DNA from: Candidatus Kuenenia stuttgartensis | Lineage (GTDB): Bacteria > Planctomycetota > Phycisphaerae > Phycisphaerales > SM1A02 | DNA length: 64,000 bases | Reading direction: 5' to 3' | NCBI GenBank assembly: GCA_945902075.1 | Contig: CAMDMA010000015.1 | Coordinates: 1 to 64,000, forward strand | In this document: piece after piece, positions 1 through 9,202 of the stretch | Layout: each line of letters starts with the position of its first letter | Position numbering within the stretch: position 1 is the stretch's first letter | The notes under the pieces: generated by a model | What the model saw: only the letters and a program-made list of their open reading frames with translations | Told to the model about the DNA's origin: nothing | Databases searched by the model: none | Program-made: the position numbers and the translations under genes

Positions 1-1638
1 CATGTCGCTCCTGACACAACGAAGGCTTGGAAGACCCTCACGAAACTCGCGAAGCAGGCGAAGTCTGCGGACCTTCGCTCGATGTTTGCGAAAGACTCCT
101 CGCGCGGTCGCAAACTTGCCACCGAAGCACTTGGCATGTATCTCGACTACTCAAAGAATCTTGTCGACTCTGCCACCCTCGACGCGCTCTTTGAGCTCGC
201 GTCGGAGTGCGGCGTCGCGCGTCATACGAAGGCGATGTTTGCAGGAGAGCACATCAATGTGAGTGAAAATCGTGCGGTTCTCCACATCGCACTCCGCGCA
301 CCGAAGGGAACGGTCATCAAGGTCGATGGCCACAACATCGTCCCCGGTGTTCACGAAGTACTTGACCGAATGGCTTCGTTCGCTAATCGCGTCCGAAACG
401 GAACATGGCGCGGACACTCGGGAAAGCGCATCCGCACCGTCGTCAACATCGGAATCGGCGGCTCCGATCTCGGGCCAGTCATGGCCTACGAGGCTCTCCG
501 TGATTTCACCGAACGCTCTATCGACTGTCGTTATGTCTCCAACATCGACGGCGAAGACTTCTACGAAAAGACCCGTGATCTCGACCCCGCGGAGACGCTC
601 TTCATCGTGAGTTCGAAGACGTTCACCACGCTCGAGACTATGACGAACGCCAACACCGCGCGTGCGTGGGTGCTTCGAACTTTGAAGAGCCCAGCCGCAA
701 TCGCAAAGCACTTCGTCGCCGTTTCAACCAACGCGGAAGAGGTCTCCAAGTTCGGCATCGACACCGCGAACATGTTCGGATTCTGGGATTGGGTCGGCGG
801 TCGCTATTCGATGGACTCCGCCATCGGGCTCTCGACCATGATTGCGGTTGGACCCGATGGCTTCCGTGAACTGCTTGCGGGCTTCCACGACATGGATGAG
901 CACTTTCGCACCGCCGCGCCGCGCAAGAACCTCCCCTACATCCTCGCCCTCATCGGCATTTGGAACCGCGAGTTTCTCGGGTGCCAAACCGTGGCCGTGC
1001 TCCCCTATTGCCAGTACCTCCATCGTCTCAGCGCCTATTTCCAACAGCTTGAAATGGAGTCAAACGGAAAGCATGTCCAACTTGACGGTCGGCCATGCCG
1101 ATGGGAAACGAGCCCGATCATCTGGGGAGAACCCGGAACCAACGGTCAACATGCCTTCTATCAGATGATTCACCAGGGCACTTCGCGGGTTCCCTGCGAC
1201 TTCATCGCCTTCGCCCAACCGCGACACGAGCCCGGCGAGCACGAAGGTGCGAGTCACCAGGACATTCTCCTCGCAAACCTCTTCGCACAAGGCGAGGCGC
1301 TTGCATTCGGTAAGACGCCCGCCGAGGTCCACGCTGAGGGCTCGCCGAACTGGTTGGTTCCGCACCGAACCTTCGAGGGGAATCGGCCTTCCAACACGCT
1401 GCTCTGTGAGAAACTCTCCCCACGGATGCTCGGTCGAATCATCGCGCTCTACGAGCACAAGGTCTTCGTCCAAGGTTCAATCTGGCGCGTCAACAGCTTT
1501 GATCAGTGGGGTGTCGAACTGGGCAAGGTCCTCGCGAAGCGGATTATTCCCGAACTCAGTGGTCCAAAGTCGCGACCCACGCACGATAGTTCGACCTCAT
1601 CGCTCATCGAGAAGTATCGCGTGTGGCGTGGACGGTAG
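1..1638 (+). CDS. pgi: Glucose-6-phosphate isomerase (5' end cut by window edge)
   Basis: Interconverts glucose 6-phosphate and fructose 6-phosphate in cytosolic glycolysis/gluconeogenesis. The reading frame is open from base 1 ([10 protein letters not shown]...), so the true start lies before the window; 545 residues are visible against a usual 530-560, so only the first few residues are missing. Family motifs seen: the sugar-phosphate-binding SKTFTTLET (near base 612), [13 protein letters not shown] (near 807), QLEMESNGK (near 1045) and the C-terminal [10 protein letters not shown]. It is followed after 67 bases by an unrelated exported protein, so an operon link is doubtful. Identification is secure. 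Confidence 0.96.
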   Translation, partial: HVAPDTTKAWKTLTKLAKQAKSADLRSMFAKDSSRGRKLATEALGMYLDYSKNLVDSATLDALFELASECGVARHTKAMFAGEHINVSENRAVLHIALRAPKGTVIKVDGHNIVPGVHEVLDRMASFANRVRNGTWRGHSGKRIRTVVNIGIGGSDLGPVMAYEALRDFTERSIDCRYVSNIDGEDFYEKTRDLDPAETLFIVSSKTFTTLETMTNANTARAWVLRTLKSPAAIAKHFVAVSTNAEEVSKFGIDTANMFGFWDWVGGRYSMDSAIGLSTMIAVGPDGFRELLAGFHDMDEHFRTAAPRKNLPYILALIGIWNREFLGCQTVAVLPYCQYLHRLSAYFQQLEMESNGKHVQLDGRPCRWETSPIIWGEPGTNGQHAFYQMIHQGTSRVPCDFIAFAQPRHEPGEHEGASHQDILLANLFAQGEALAFGKTPAEVHAEGSPNWLVPHRTFEGNRPSNTLLCEKLSPRMLGRIIALYEHKVFVQGSIWRVNSFDQWGVELGKVLAKRIIPELSGPKSRPTHDSSTSSLIEKYRVWRGR

Positions 1639-1705
1639 ACGCGACTTCGAACTTCTCTCTGCGCAACGGCGAACTTTGGTTTCCCGCCGCTGATATCATG
1701 CAGAA

Positions 1706-3100
1706 ATGACCGGATCGATCACCTGCGCACTCTCCGTTGGCCTCGCTCTCAGCGCGGCTTCGACGTCAAATCTGCTCCCAGCTCTGATCACGGGTTCACT
1801 CGCCCGATCGGAGTCGGCCGCTGCTATGACTCTCCAACCGCTTGCGTCGCTTCAACAAGAGATCGGTACGCGAAGTCAGACCACGGTGCAGCAGTTCATG
1901 CAGTCGTTGCTTGCCTACGGAACATGGATGTCGCATCCACAGTTCGGATGGGTTTGGCAACCGCATGATGTGCAGCCGTGGTGGCAGCCGTTCTCCGTTG
2001 GTGAGTGGATCGTCACCCGCGACGGCTCGCCCTATTGGCGCTCGGGGCTTCCCTTCGGCTGGGCAACCGAGCATTACGGTTCATGGACCTATGACGAGAA
2101 CAGAGGTTGGCTCTGGGTTCCATCGAATGATTGGTCGGCTGCGCCTGTCTCGTGGCGTGCCCGTGAAGGCGTCATCGGTTGGGCACCGCGCATCGCAACA
2201 ACTGCGAACACGCAGCCCAGCGACTGCCCGCAGCCATCGTGGGCGTGGCTCTTCATCGCATCAAACCGCCTCATGACGACAAGCAACTTTGCGGTTGCTG
2301 AACAAGACCTCATGTCGCGCGACACCCATGGAACATGGGGGTCATGGGCGCACGAATCAGATGGGCTCGCAGCCGCTCGTATGCCGGAGCCACGCAACGC
2401 AAATCTCCTCGAGGCGACGCAGTGTCTCTCCGCTGCCGATGCGAAATCAATGTTCGGCGCGGCGGTACTTGCGCGCGGAGGAACCACCAACGGCCCGCCG
2501 ATCAGCTGGGTACTCAGGCGATCTGAAATGGGTTCGGGCCGCGTCCTCAATGGGCGCCTGCCGGTCTACGCTCCGATCTTCACGGGCTCTCCGCCGCCAC
2601 CTGGTGATCGGCTTCTCGTCAATCCGCCAGCACCCACCGTTCAGCGCGCCATGCCACTCACCCGCGCACAGCCGATTCCCCGATCAGCCCCCCGCGGAAC
2701 GAACACACCGGCAACCCCCCGCCCTTCCGTACAACCGGTGCCGCCTGCGCTACGGACGCCGGCGGTTGTACCGGCAACGCCGCTGACACCATACGAAGCC
2801 TTCACCTATCAGCAGGAGGCACTCGACGAACATCACGCGAGCCAGTTTGAGGCACTGCGGAAGTTGCAGGCCGCGGACGACACCGCCCCGCCCTATCCGG
2901 GATTCGATATGTCGAAGCTTCCTGCGTGGAAGCAACGTGAGATGCGCGAAATGCAGCGGATGGCTGCTCGTCAGCGAAAGCTCCTTGATGCCCGACAATC
3001 CGCGTACAACGAATCCGACGCGTCGGCCCCCGTCACTGAGCCGACTTCCACGCCGACTTCTACGCCTAGTTCCACACCCGAATCGCCTGCGAAGCCGTGA
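1706..3100 (+). CDS. Exported Trp/Tyr-rich protein, DUF6600-like, with Pro-rich linker
   Basis: 464 residues of unknown function. Residues 1-26 look like a signal peptide. Residues about 68-160 hold repeated Trp/Tyr/Gly motifs (YGTWMSHPQFGWVWQP, YGSWTYDENRGWLWVP, GWAPR) of the kind found in DUF6600-type periplasmic proteins; the family name is my reading of the pattern, not a search result. Residues about 300-360 are Pro/Thr-rich, then a charged, probably helical segment (about 370-440) and a Ser/Pro/Thr tail. Its TGA overlaps the GTG start of the next gene in the sequence GTGA, so the two are probably translationally coupled even though their functions look unrelated. Confidence 0.8.
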   Translation: MTGSITCALSVGLALSAASTSNLLPALITGSLARSESAAAMTLQPLASLQQEIGTRSQTTVQQFMQSLLAYGTWMSHPQFGWVWQPHDVQPWWQPFSVGEWIVTRDGSPYWRSGLPFGWATEHYGSWTYDENRGWLWVPSNDWSAAPVSWRAREGVIGWAPRIATTANTQPSDCPQPSWAWLFIASNRLMTTSNFAVAEQDLMSRDTHGTWGSWAHESDGLAAARMPEPRNANLLEATQCLSAADAKSMFGAAVLARGGTTNGPPISWVLRRSEMGSGRVLNGRLPVYAPIFTGSPPPPGDRLLVNPPAPTVQRAMPLTRAQPIPRSAPRGTNTPATPRPSVQPVPPALRTPAVVPATPLTPYEAFTYQQEALDEHHASQFEALRKLQAADDTAPPYPGFDMSKLPAWKQREMREMQRMAARQRKLLDARQSAYNESDASAPVTEPTSTPTSTPSSTPESPAKP

Positions 3101-4287
3101 GTCCCGACGTGATCTATCTCGATGGGAACGCGACCACGCGTCCTGCGCCAGCGGTACTTGATGCCGTTGTTGCAGCGATGCGCGATGGCTGGGGCAACCC
3201 TTCAAGCGTCCATCGCGCGGGAGGAGAGGCCAAACGCATCGTGGAGCTCGCACGCGAGTCGGTGGCGCAACTCGTCGGCTGCCAACCCCGCGAGATTACC
3301 TTCACATCTGGCGGAACGGAGAGCGTCAACCTCGCAATTTGCGGTTCGCTCCAGCATCTAATGGCAGCCGATGCCCGACGGCGGGTGATCGTCACGACGC
3401 GATTCGAGCACAGCGCGGTTCGCGAGACGGCCGAGCAACTCGAACGGAGCGGCGCAGAAGTCGTTTGGCTTGAGGGGGATCCGCTACGCCCTGGCACGCC
3501 GGATCTCAATTCACTTGCCGTTCTCTTGCGTACCCGTCATCCGGAGATTGCGGTTGTCAGCTTCATGTGGGCAAACAATGAAACTGGTGCAATCACCGAT
3601 ATCGCGCGCGCTGGATCACTCTGTCGTGAATACGGCGTGCGTTTTCATACTGATGCGACGCAATGGGTCGGCAAGATGCCGACGGATTTCGCGTCGCTAC
3701 AGCTGGATCTCGCCTCGTTTGCAGCCCACAAGTTTCATGGACCAAAGGGCGCTGGTGCGCTTTACACGCGACGCGGGATTCGCATCACGCCACAGTTGAT
3801 CGGGGGACCGCAGGAGCGCGAGCGCCGCGGGGGAACAGAGAATGTTCCCGCGATTGCCGGGTTCGGCGTCGCCGCCGAACTTGCGCGCCAGTGGCTTGAA
3901 TCCGGGGCCTCGCTTACGGCAGCATTGCTTCGGGATAACTTCGAACAACGCGTGACCTCATCGACTGGGTCTGTGGCGCACGCAGCAAGCACACCGCGAC
4001 TTTGGAACACCACGAATATTGGATTCGCTCGACTCGAGGCTGAGGCGATTCTCTTGGTTCTGTCTGAGCGCGGAGTTTTCGCCTCGGCCGGAGCTGCATG
4101 CTCTTCAGGATCCCTCGATCCATCACCCGTGCTCCTTGCCATGAACATCGCGCCAGTTGTCGCGCATGGATCGATTCGATTCAGTCTTTCGCGCGACTCC
4201 ACGGCCGATGAGTGCATGCGAGGCGCGGAAATCGTCACTGCGGCGATCCGAAAACTTCGCACGTCCTCCGCCGATGTGCTTCCTTGA
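3097..4287 (+). CDS. Cysteine desulfurase (NifS/IscS family)
   Basis: PLP enzyme that takes sulfur from cysteine for Fe-S cluster or thio-cofactor assembly. 396 residues, normal length. Seen: N-terminal YLDGNATTRP, the GNPSSVH region, FTSGGTESVN, the PLP lysine in SFAAHKFHGPKGAG, and the active-site cysteine in GAACSSGS near residue 334. The active-site loop is the long type of group I (IscS/NifS). The GTG start overlaps the preceding stop by 4 bases. No iscU, iscR or tRNA-thiolation gene adjoins it, so which sulfur pathway it serves cannot be told from context. Confidence 0.93.
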   Translation: MSPDVIYLDGNATTRPAPAVLDAVVAAMRDGWGNPSSVHRAGGEAKRIVELARESVAQLVGCQPREITFTSGGTESVNLAICGSLQHLMAADARRRVIVTTRFEHSAVRETAEQLERSGAEVVWLEGDPLRPGTPDLNSLAVLLRTRHPEIAVVSFMWANNETGAITDIARAGSLCREYGVRFHTDATQWVGKMPTDFASLQLDLASFAAHKFHGPKGAGALYTRRGIRITPQLIGGPQERERRGGTENVPAIAGFGVAAELARQWLESGASLTAALLRDNFEQRVTSSTGSVAHAASTPRLWNTTNIGFARLEAEAILLVLSERGVFASAGAACSSGSLDPSPVLLAMNIAPVVAHGSIRFSLSRDSTADECMRGAEIVTAAIRKLRTSSADVLP

Positions 4288-4314
4288 GCTCTTTTCGTGT
4301 GGTCATGCCGCCGC

Positions 4315-4379
4315 GCCATGTCCGCGCGCCATGCCCGCGCGCCATGTCCGCGCGCCATGTCCGCGCACCATGTCACCGC
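4315..4379. repeat. Tandem repeat, five 13-bp units
   Basis: Five head-to-tail copies of a 13-bp unit, GCCATGTCCGCGC, at 4315, 4328, 4341, 4354 and 4367; copies 1, 3 and 4 are identical, copy 2 has one change and copy 5 is degenerate. A further decayed copy may precede at 4302. It lies just after the cysteine desulfurase stop, in non-coding DNA. Confidence 0.85.
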
Positions 4380-4490
4380 ACGTCTCGCTCCCGTGCGGCC
4401 ATGAGTCGTGACATCCTGATGGGAGACATGTCGGCCACCTGGACACGAATCCCCTTCTGTTGGCAACCACAGAAAGCAGCGAGCCACAAC

Positions 4491-4520
4491 GAAAGCGGAC
4501 CCGGCAAATGCCGGGTCCGC
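4491..4520 (-). terminator. Rho-independent terminator of tRNA-Leu
   Basis: Perfect 12-bp inverted repeat (4495-4506 with 4509-4520, GCGGACCCGGCA arm) separated by two bases. Read on the minus strand it starts 5 bases after the tRNA 3' end and is followed by TTTC, so it closes the tRNA-Leu transcript. Confidence 0.8.
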
Positions 4521-4525
4521 CTCAA

Positions 4526-4606
4526 TGCGGTCGAGAGGACTTGAACCTCCACGGGTTGCCCCACTAGTACCTGAAACTAGCGCGTCTGCCATTTCGCCAC
4601 GACCGC
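4526..4606 (-). tRNA. tRNA-Leu (anticodon CAG)
   Basis: On the minus strand the 7-bp acceptor stem GCGGTCG/CGACCGC is intact. The D-arm follows, then an anticodon stem CTAGT/ACTAG with loop TTCAGGT (anticodon CAG), a type II variable arm GGGGCAACCC and a T-arm with GTTCAAGTC. The discriminator is A, as expected for leucine. The 3' CCA is not encoded. It has its own promoter (4617-4645) and terminator (4491-4520), so it is a single-gene unit. Confidence 0.95.
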
Positions 4607-4616
4607 ATGGGCTTCC

Positions 4617-4645
4617 AGTGTACGGCGAAGAGAAGTTCGCTTCAA
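4617..4645 (-). promoter_or_regulatory. Sigma-70-like promoter of tRNA-Leu
   Basis: On the minus strand, TTGAAG (4640-4645) and TACACT (4617-4622) are separated by exactly 17 bases. The -10 ends 10 bases before the tRNA 5' end. Spacing and match are good for a housekeeping promoter. Confidence 0.65.
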
Positions 4646-4691
4646 GCACATCAAACTACGAAGCGGTCAACAAGTCTGAAGTCCGACGTTG

Positions 4692-4734
4692 AAAAACGCA
4701 GTCAGAGCGGGAGGAGCCTCGCCGCTCTGACTGC
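4692..4734 (-). terminator. Rho-independent terminator facing leftward, downstream of recA
   Basis: Perfect 12-bp stem GCAGTCAGAGCG/CGCTCTGACTGC (4698-4709 and 4723-4734) with a 13-base loop. On the minus strand it is followed by GTTTTT (4697-4692). It would stop transcripts running leftward from recA or from an unannotated RNA between 4735 and 5109. Confidence 0.8.
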
Positions 4735-5109
4735 GCTACGCGAATGGACTGTGCCTGTCGCACCGTTGGGGATCTACACCAGTCACCCGCACGGCATGAT
4801 GGAGTCATGAGAATGCGAAGTTTGAACTGTGTGGACCGAGCTCCTGAGAAGTGTTCCTGTGCAGCACTCTCGTGATGTGCAGGGTCGGCTCGCTCTTCAG
4901 ATAAGCATTGCAACTCGCAATCACATCAACTCCACAAGACTTGCGTTCGCTGCTAGAACCAAACCACCTGCACCGACTTCGCCTTCGCGCCCCACACGCG
5001 CGATCACGGACGCGCGATCACGGACGCCGCTCCGACACGGCGATTCCCGTGATCATTCATACGATTACTCGCATGATCGATCGCACGCCTCACAGGCGCT
5101 ATTGCAAAA
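4735..5109. other. Non-coding stretch between recA stop and leftward terminator
   Basis: No convincing coding frame on either strand. Contains a short direct repeat, GCGATCACGGAC twice near 5000-5025. It is either a long recA 3' untranslated region or the site of a small RNA ending at the terminator at 4692-4734; no clear promoter was recognised. The pieces between 4607 and 4697 hold the tRNA promoter and nothing else recognised. Confidence 0.5.
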
Positions 5110-6468
5110 TCACTCGTCGTCTTCGCCTTCGGCTTCATCCTTAGGAGGAGGAGTCCGCCCACCCTTGGCAAATGCTTCGTTTGCTGCAAGCCGCTTTTCG
5201 ATGACCCGCTGGCGAATCTCAGCAAACATCGCTGGATTCTCCTTAATGAAGGCCTTGGCGTTCTCACGGCCCTGCCCGATACGCGTGGTCTTGTAGCTAA
5301 ACCACGCACCGGCCTTATCAATAATGTTGTCCTCAACCGCAAGATCCACCAGATCTCCCGTTGTGGAAATGCCTTCGTTGAACATGATGTCAAACTCAGC
5401 CTCGCGGAACGGCGGCGCAATCTTGTTCTTGACAACCTTCGCGCGAACGCGGTTCCCGACGTTTCGATCGCCATCCTTGATTGCGCCGATTCGGCGGATA
5501 TCGATACGGACCGACGAATAGAACTTGAGCGCTTTTCCGCCTGTCGTTGTCTCTGGCGAGCCGAACATGACGCCGATCTTCTCACGCAACTGGTTAATGA
5601 AGATGACGATGCATTCGCTCTTTGCGATTGCTCCAGTGAGCTTTCGAAGCGCCTGCGACATGAGTCGGGCCTGCAGACCCATCTGCGACTCACCCATCTC
5701 TCCTTCAATCTCGGCCTTGGGAATCAGTGCTGCAACCGAGTCGATGACGATGATGTCGACCGCGTTTGAGCGGACAAGCATTTCGCAGATCTCAAGCGCC
5801 TGTTCGCCGGTGTCCGGCTGAGAGACCAACATTTCGTCGAGGTTTACGCCGATACGCTTCGCCCATGATGGATCAAGCGCATGCTCTGCATCGATAAAGG
5901 CCGCAACGCCACCCGTCTTTTGGGCATTAGCGACCACAGTGAGAGCAAGCGTCGTCTTTCCTGAAGACTCAGGGCCAAAGATCTCAATCACACGGCCACG
6001 CGGCAGGCCGCGGCCTCCAAGAGCGAGATCAAGACTGAGGGCACCCGTAGGGATCGCTGGAATCGGAGTAAGCGAATCTCCATCGAGCTTCATGATCGAG
6101 CCCTTGCCGTAGGCCTTTTCGATCTGGCTCATGGCACGCTCGATCGCTGCGATCTTGCCCTTCTGCTGCTCAACTTTCGCGGCATCGAGCTTGGCCTGCG
6201 CGGCAGGAGCAATCCGGGGCTTCTCCTCAACCACTGAAGACCGCACAGCAGACGATGCCGCCTGCGGCGAGCCGGAACCAGATCCTCCCGCTGACGGGGA
6301 TGACCCACTGGAGGCGATTCGGTTTGCAGTCGGACTATTGCCGGCACCGTTGGAGGAAGTAGCCATCGTGTTCGGTCCTGTTGGGTTGGAGCTTGCGCCG
6401 GACTTGGTTCCGGCGACTGTCGTTGCCTTGTTCGTGGTATCTGCCGTGTTCGTCGTGTTTGCGACCAT
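5110..6468 (-). CDS. recA: Recombinase RecA with long low-complexity N-terminal extension
   Basis: ATP-dependent strand-exchange protein of homologous recombination and SOS co-protease. 452 residues against the usual ~350. The core is intact: [11 protein letters not shown], Walker A GPESSGKT (about 165-172), the MAW-like region, [22 protein letters not shown] (loop L2 area) and an acidic C-terminus ending EDDE. The first ~100 residues are rich in Ser, Thr, Asn, Gly and Ala and have no counterpart in standard RecA. The start at 6468 is chosen because AAGGGG lies 8 bases upstream; the frame stays open further but without a ribosome site. LexA-like sites lie about 190 bases upstream. Confidence 0.95.
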   Translation of the reverse strand: MVANTTNTADTTNKATTVAGTKSGASSNPTGPNTMATSSNGAGNSPTANRIASSGSSPSAGGSGSGSPQAASSAVRSSVVEEKPRIAPAAQAKLDAAKVEQQKGKIAAIERAMSQIEKAYGKGSIMKLDGDSLTPIPAIPTGALSLDLALGGRGLPRGRVIEIFGPESSGKTTLALTVVANAQKTGGVAAFIDAEHALDPSWAKRIGVNLDEMLVSQPDTGEQALEICEMLVRSNAVDIIVIDSVAALIPKAEIEGEMGESQMGLQARLMSQALRKLTGAIAKSECIVIFINQLREKIGVMFGSPETTTGGKALKFYSSVRIDIRRIGAIKDGDRNVGNRVRAKVVKNKIAPPFREAEFDIMFNEGISTTGDLVDLAVEDNIIDKAGAWFSYKTTRIGQGRENAKAFIKENPAMFAEIRQRVIEKRLAANEAFAKGGRTPPPKDEAEGEDDE

Positions 6469-6877
6469 CTGTAACCCCTTGTCAGTCAAGTTGGAAGTGT
6501 CGGAGACTGAAATCACGCACTTTATGCGCATCTGGGCGGCGAAGTCCGACTTCGAAGAATCGGAAACACCGCTTGCTTGCAACCGCCGATGCTGCGTGAT
6601 TTGCGGATCCATCCACCAGGCCCCGGCGGCCCTATCCCGAACAAAGTCCGCCCTTTTGTTCGGTCTATGTTCGCACATTACCACATCGGCTCAACCTGCA
6701 AGCCAGTACCTACCTTTTTCCGAACAAATTTCTTCAAATCAAAAATCCGTGATCACGAGACAACAAGCGACGCATGAACTTGCGCGTGAACTTGGGCGCA
6801 AACCTACGCGCAATCATGATCCTTCCGCTTGCGAACCGGAGACTGCTTCATTGCGCGGAAAGAGCGGCAAGTGCCAG
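6469..6877. other. recA upstream region, no gene recognised
   Basis: 409 bases between recA and the preceding same-strand UDP-xylose synthase gene. The frame is partly open into recA, but no conserved protein is seen. It contains the GTTC-based sites at 6638-6672 and another CCGAACAAA copy near 6718. The recA promoter probably lies near these but no strong -35/-10 pair could be fixed. Confidence 0.55.
6638..6672 (-). promoter_or_regulatory. Putative LexA/SOS operator upstream of recA
   Basis: Two overlapping signals are visible. GTTC-N7-GTTC (6658-6661 and 6669-6672) matches the form known for alphaproteobacterial LexA boxes. CGAACAAA/TTTGTTCG (6638-6645 and 6655-6662) is a perfect 8-bp inverted repeat with a 9-base spacer. 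SOS control of recA is the rule in bacteria, so a LexA site is expected here; which of the two is bound is inference. lexA itself is not in the window. Confidence 0.5.
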
Positions 6878-7849
6878 TTAGAAGTTCGGCGTCGGCGCAC
6901 GAAACTTCGCCAGATCGATCGACCTGAAATAGGCGATCGTTCGGGCCAGACCCTCGCGGAGTTGAACGCGCGGCGCCCATCCCAGCCGTGTCTGCGCGAG
7001 CGTGATGTCTGGACATCGCTGGAGCGGATCGTCCGCGGGAAGTGGCTTCGCATTGATGATCGGCGACGATCCTCCGCAAAGTTCCACCGTCATTTCGGCG
7101 AGTTCGCGAATGGTGAATTCTACGGGGTTGCCGATATTGACTGGTCCGGGGAGATCATCCGGCGCGTTCATCAATGCAAGGAAGCCGTCGAGCAAGTCAT
7201 CGACGTAGCAAAACGAACGAGTCTGCGTCCCAGCTCCATAGATGGTGATCGGCTCACCCGCGAGAGCCTGACGAATGAAATTGCTGACGACACGACCGTC
7301 ATAGGGATGCATCCGCGGGCCGTAGGTGTTGAAAATGCGCACCACACGAATGTTGACCTTGTTCTGGCGGTGGTAGTCGAAGAAAAGCGTCTCTGCAGCG
7401 CGCTTGCCTTCGTCGTAACACGCGCGCGGACCGATGGGATTGACGTTGCCTCGGTAGCTTTCAGGCTGCGGGTGCACATCAGGATCCCCGTAGACCTCGC
7501 TCGTCGATGCGTGGAAGATCTTCGCGCGAACGCGCTTCGCAAGTCCTAGCACATTGATCGCGCCGAGCACGCTCGTCTTCATCGTCTTGATCGGGTTGTA
7601 CTGGTAGTGACCGGGAGCCGCCGGACATGCGAGATTAAAAATCTCGTCGACCTCGAGCATAATGGGCTCCGTGATGTCGTGACGAACAAACTCGAAGTTC
7701 TTTTGTCCGAGTAAGTGCTCAATGTTCGACTTCTGGCTTGTGAAGAGATTGTCGAGGCAAACGACGTCATGCCCCATTGAAACAAGCCGATCGCAAAGAT
7801 GCGAGCCAAGGAAACCTGCACCGCCAGTTACGAGAATGCGCTTCACCAT
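6878..7849 (-). CDS. UDP-glucuronate decarboxylase / UDP-xylose synthase (SDR family)
   Basis: Converts UDP-glucuronate to UDP-xylose using bound NAD+, for surface polysaccharide or glycoconjugate. 323 residues, typical. N-terminal Rossmann motif [21 protein letters not shown], catalytic STSEVYGDP and YDEGKRAAE (YxxxK), [10 protein letters not shown] and RSFCYVDDL are all characteristic of the UXS subgroup of extended short-chain dehydrogenases. The start at 7849 ([10 protein letters not shown]) is preferred over an upstream in-frame ATG because it sits just before the Rossmann fold. Transcribed toward recA; divergent from anmK. Confidence 0.92.
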   Translation of the reverse strand: MVKRILVTGGAGFLGSHLCDRLVSMGHDVVCLDNLFTSQKSNIEHLLGQKNFEFVRHDITEPIMLEVDEIFNLACPAAPGHYQYNPIKTMKTSVLGAINVLGLAKRVRAKIFHASTSEVYGDPDVHPQPESYRGNVNPIGPRACYDEGKRAAETLFFDYHRQNKVNIRVVRIFNTYGPRMHPYDGRVVSNFIRQALAGEPITIYGAGTQTRSFCYVDDLLDGFLALMNAPDDLPGPVNIGNPVEFTIRELAEMTVELCGGSSPIINAKPLPADDPLQRCPDITLAQTRLGWAPRVQLREGLARTIAYFRSIDLAKFRAPTPNF

Positions 7850-7943
7850 GTGTCCGAGAGTGTAGCGAAATGAGAATCGCATTCAGAAACGCCCCGCTGC
7901 CACTCGACTTGCAGAGGCGAAGACTCGCGAGCACCATGCACGG

Positions 7944-9119
7944 ATGACCGAGGCGTCCCAACAATTGCTCGCGAAGCCGAGATTCGTGGTCGGAACGATG
8001 ACCGGGACAAGTATCGATGGAGACCTCGACGCTGCGCTCGTGGAAATCCATGGATATGGCGTCGAGATGCGGGGCAAAATCGTGGCAACACGATCCTGGC
8101 CGCTCGGAGATCTTGCAGCCGATCTGCGTCGAGTCGCCGCGCAAGAACCGATGGCTGCGGCTGCATTCGCGCGGATTGCGAGGACATTCGGTGAAGCGCA
8201 CGCAGAAGCTCTTGCAGCAGTCTGCGCCGATGCGGGCATCCAGCCCGACCTCGCGGTGCTTCATGGACAGACCGTCTTTCACGCGCCTCCGCTCACTTGG
8301 CAGCTCATCGATCCTTGGCCCGTGGCCATCCAGCTCCGGTGCCGAGTGCGGTACGACCTCCGCAGTGCGAACGTCGCGAGCGGCGGCCAAGGCGCACCGA
8401 TCACCCCTCTCGCGGACTTCGTGCTGTTCGCGCATGAAGAAGACACGCGGACGGTTGTCAATCTTGGCGGCTTCGTCAACGCGACGGTTCTTCCAGCACG
8501 ACCACGCGGCGTGGAATTGATCCGCGGGTTCGATGTTTGTGCATGCAATCATTTGCTTGATCGTGTTGCACGCGATCGGTTGGGCGTCGCATTTGATGCA
8601 GACGGTGAAGCTGCGAGCCGAGGACGCATCCACCACGAGATTGCCGCCTCGATCGCACGAGGGATCATCGGCGGGTCTGACGGTTCGACGAATCCCCGCT
8701 CACTTGGAACTGGCGATGAGGCTGCAAAGTTCGTCGATCAAACAGCGCATCTCAGCCCCGAAGATGCCTGCCGTACGGTTGTCGAGGCGATCGGTGCAAG
8801 CATCGTTGATTCGCTCAAGCGCGTTGGTAAGTCCGGGCATTCCGACGCGAATCGCGACATCAAAGCCGAAGCTGGCCCGCTTTTGATTGCGGGCGGTTCT
8901 GCTCGAAATCGCGCACTCCGTCGGTCCATTGCCGATCGCTGGAGCCACCCGGTTTGGACGACCGAAGAGTCGAACGGCATCCCGGTCGGTATGCGGGAAG
9001 CTGCTGAAATGGCGATTCTCGGTGCGCTCGCGGATGACTGGGTTCGCTATTCGCTCCCGGCGGTGACCGGCGCACCCTCGCTGGTGCCAGAGTCGGCGAT
9101 CGTTGGCGGTTTTGCCTGA
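7944..9119 (+). CDS. anmK: Anhydro-N-acetylmuramic acid kinase
   Basis: Hydrolyses and phosphorylates 1,6-anhydro-MurNAc to MurNAc-6-phosphate in peptidoglycan recycling. 391 residues. GTMTGTSIDGDLDAAL near the N-terminus is the family signature; LHGQTVFHAPP, NLGGFVN and GGSARNRALRRS further on are also conserved ASKHA-fold elements. The C-terminus reads GMREAAEMAILGALA, the usual AnmK ending (typically EAxAFAxLA). Divergent from the UDP-xylose synthase gene with 94 bases between starts. The usual partner murQ is not adjacent. Confidence 0.93.
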   Translation: MTEASQQLLAKPRFVVGTMTGTSIDGDLDAALVEIHGYGVEMRGKIVATRSWPLGDLAADLRRVAAQEPMAAAAFARIARTFGEAHAEALAAVCADAGIQPDLAVLHGQTVFHAPPLTWQLIDPWPVAIQLRCRVRYDLRSANVASGGQGAPITPLADFVLFAHEEDTRTVVNLGGFVNATVLPARPRGVELIRGFDVCACNHLLDRVARDRLGVAFDADGEAASRGRIHHEIAASIARGIIGGSDGSTNPRSLGTGDEAAKFVDQTAHLSPEDACRTVVEAIGASIVDSLKRVGKSGHSDANRDIKAEAGPLLIAGGSARNRALRRSIADRWSHPVWTTEESNGIPVGMREAAEMAILGALADDWVRYSLPAVTGAPSLVPESAIVGGFA

Positions 9120-9148
9120 ATTGTCAGGGTATCGCCCCTCTCTGAACC

Positions 9149-9170
9149 CATTCTTCAACCATTCTTGACA
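9149..9170 (+). promoter_or_regulatory. Putative Pho box of phoB
   Basis: Two adjacent 11-bp direct repeats, CATTCTTCAAC (9149-9159) and CATTCTTGACA (9160-9170). The 11-bp period (7-bp half site plus 4-bp spacer) is that of PhoB binding sites; the reverse complement begins CTGTCAA, close to the enterobacterial half-site CTGTCAT. It overlaps a -35-like TTGACA (9165-9170), with TAGCCT at 9190-9195 as a weak -10 at a long 19-base spacing. Confidence 0.45.
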
Positions 9171-9202
9171 GAGGCGCCCCGGGGTTTCGTAGCCTACGCG
9201 CC

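Noticed and set aside
4302-4420. Possible CRISPR-like array
   Set aside because: The repeats are 13 bp, directly abutting and without spacers, so this is a simple tandem repeat.
6131-7549. 472-residue frame on the plus strand across recA and UDP-xylose synthase
   Set aside because: Antisense to two conserved genes and lacks any motif; it bridges the recA upstream region by chance.
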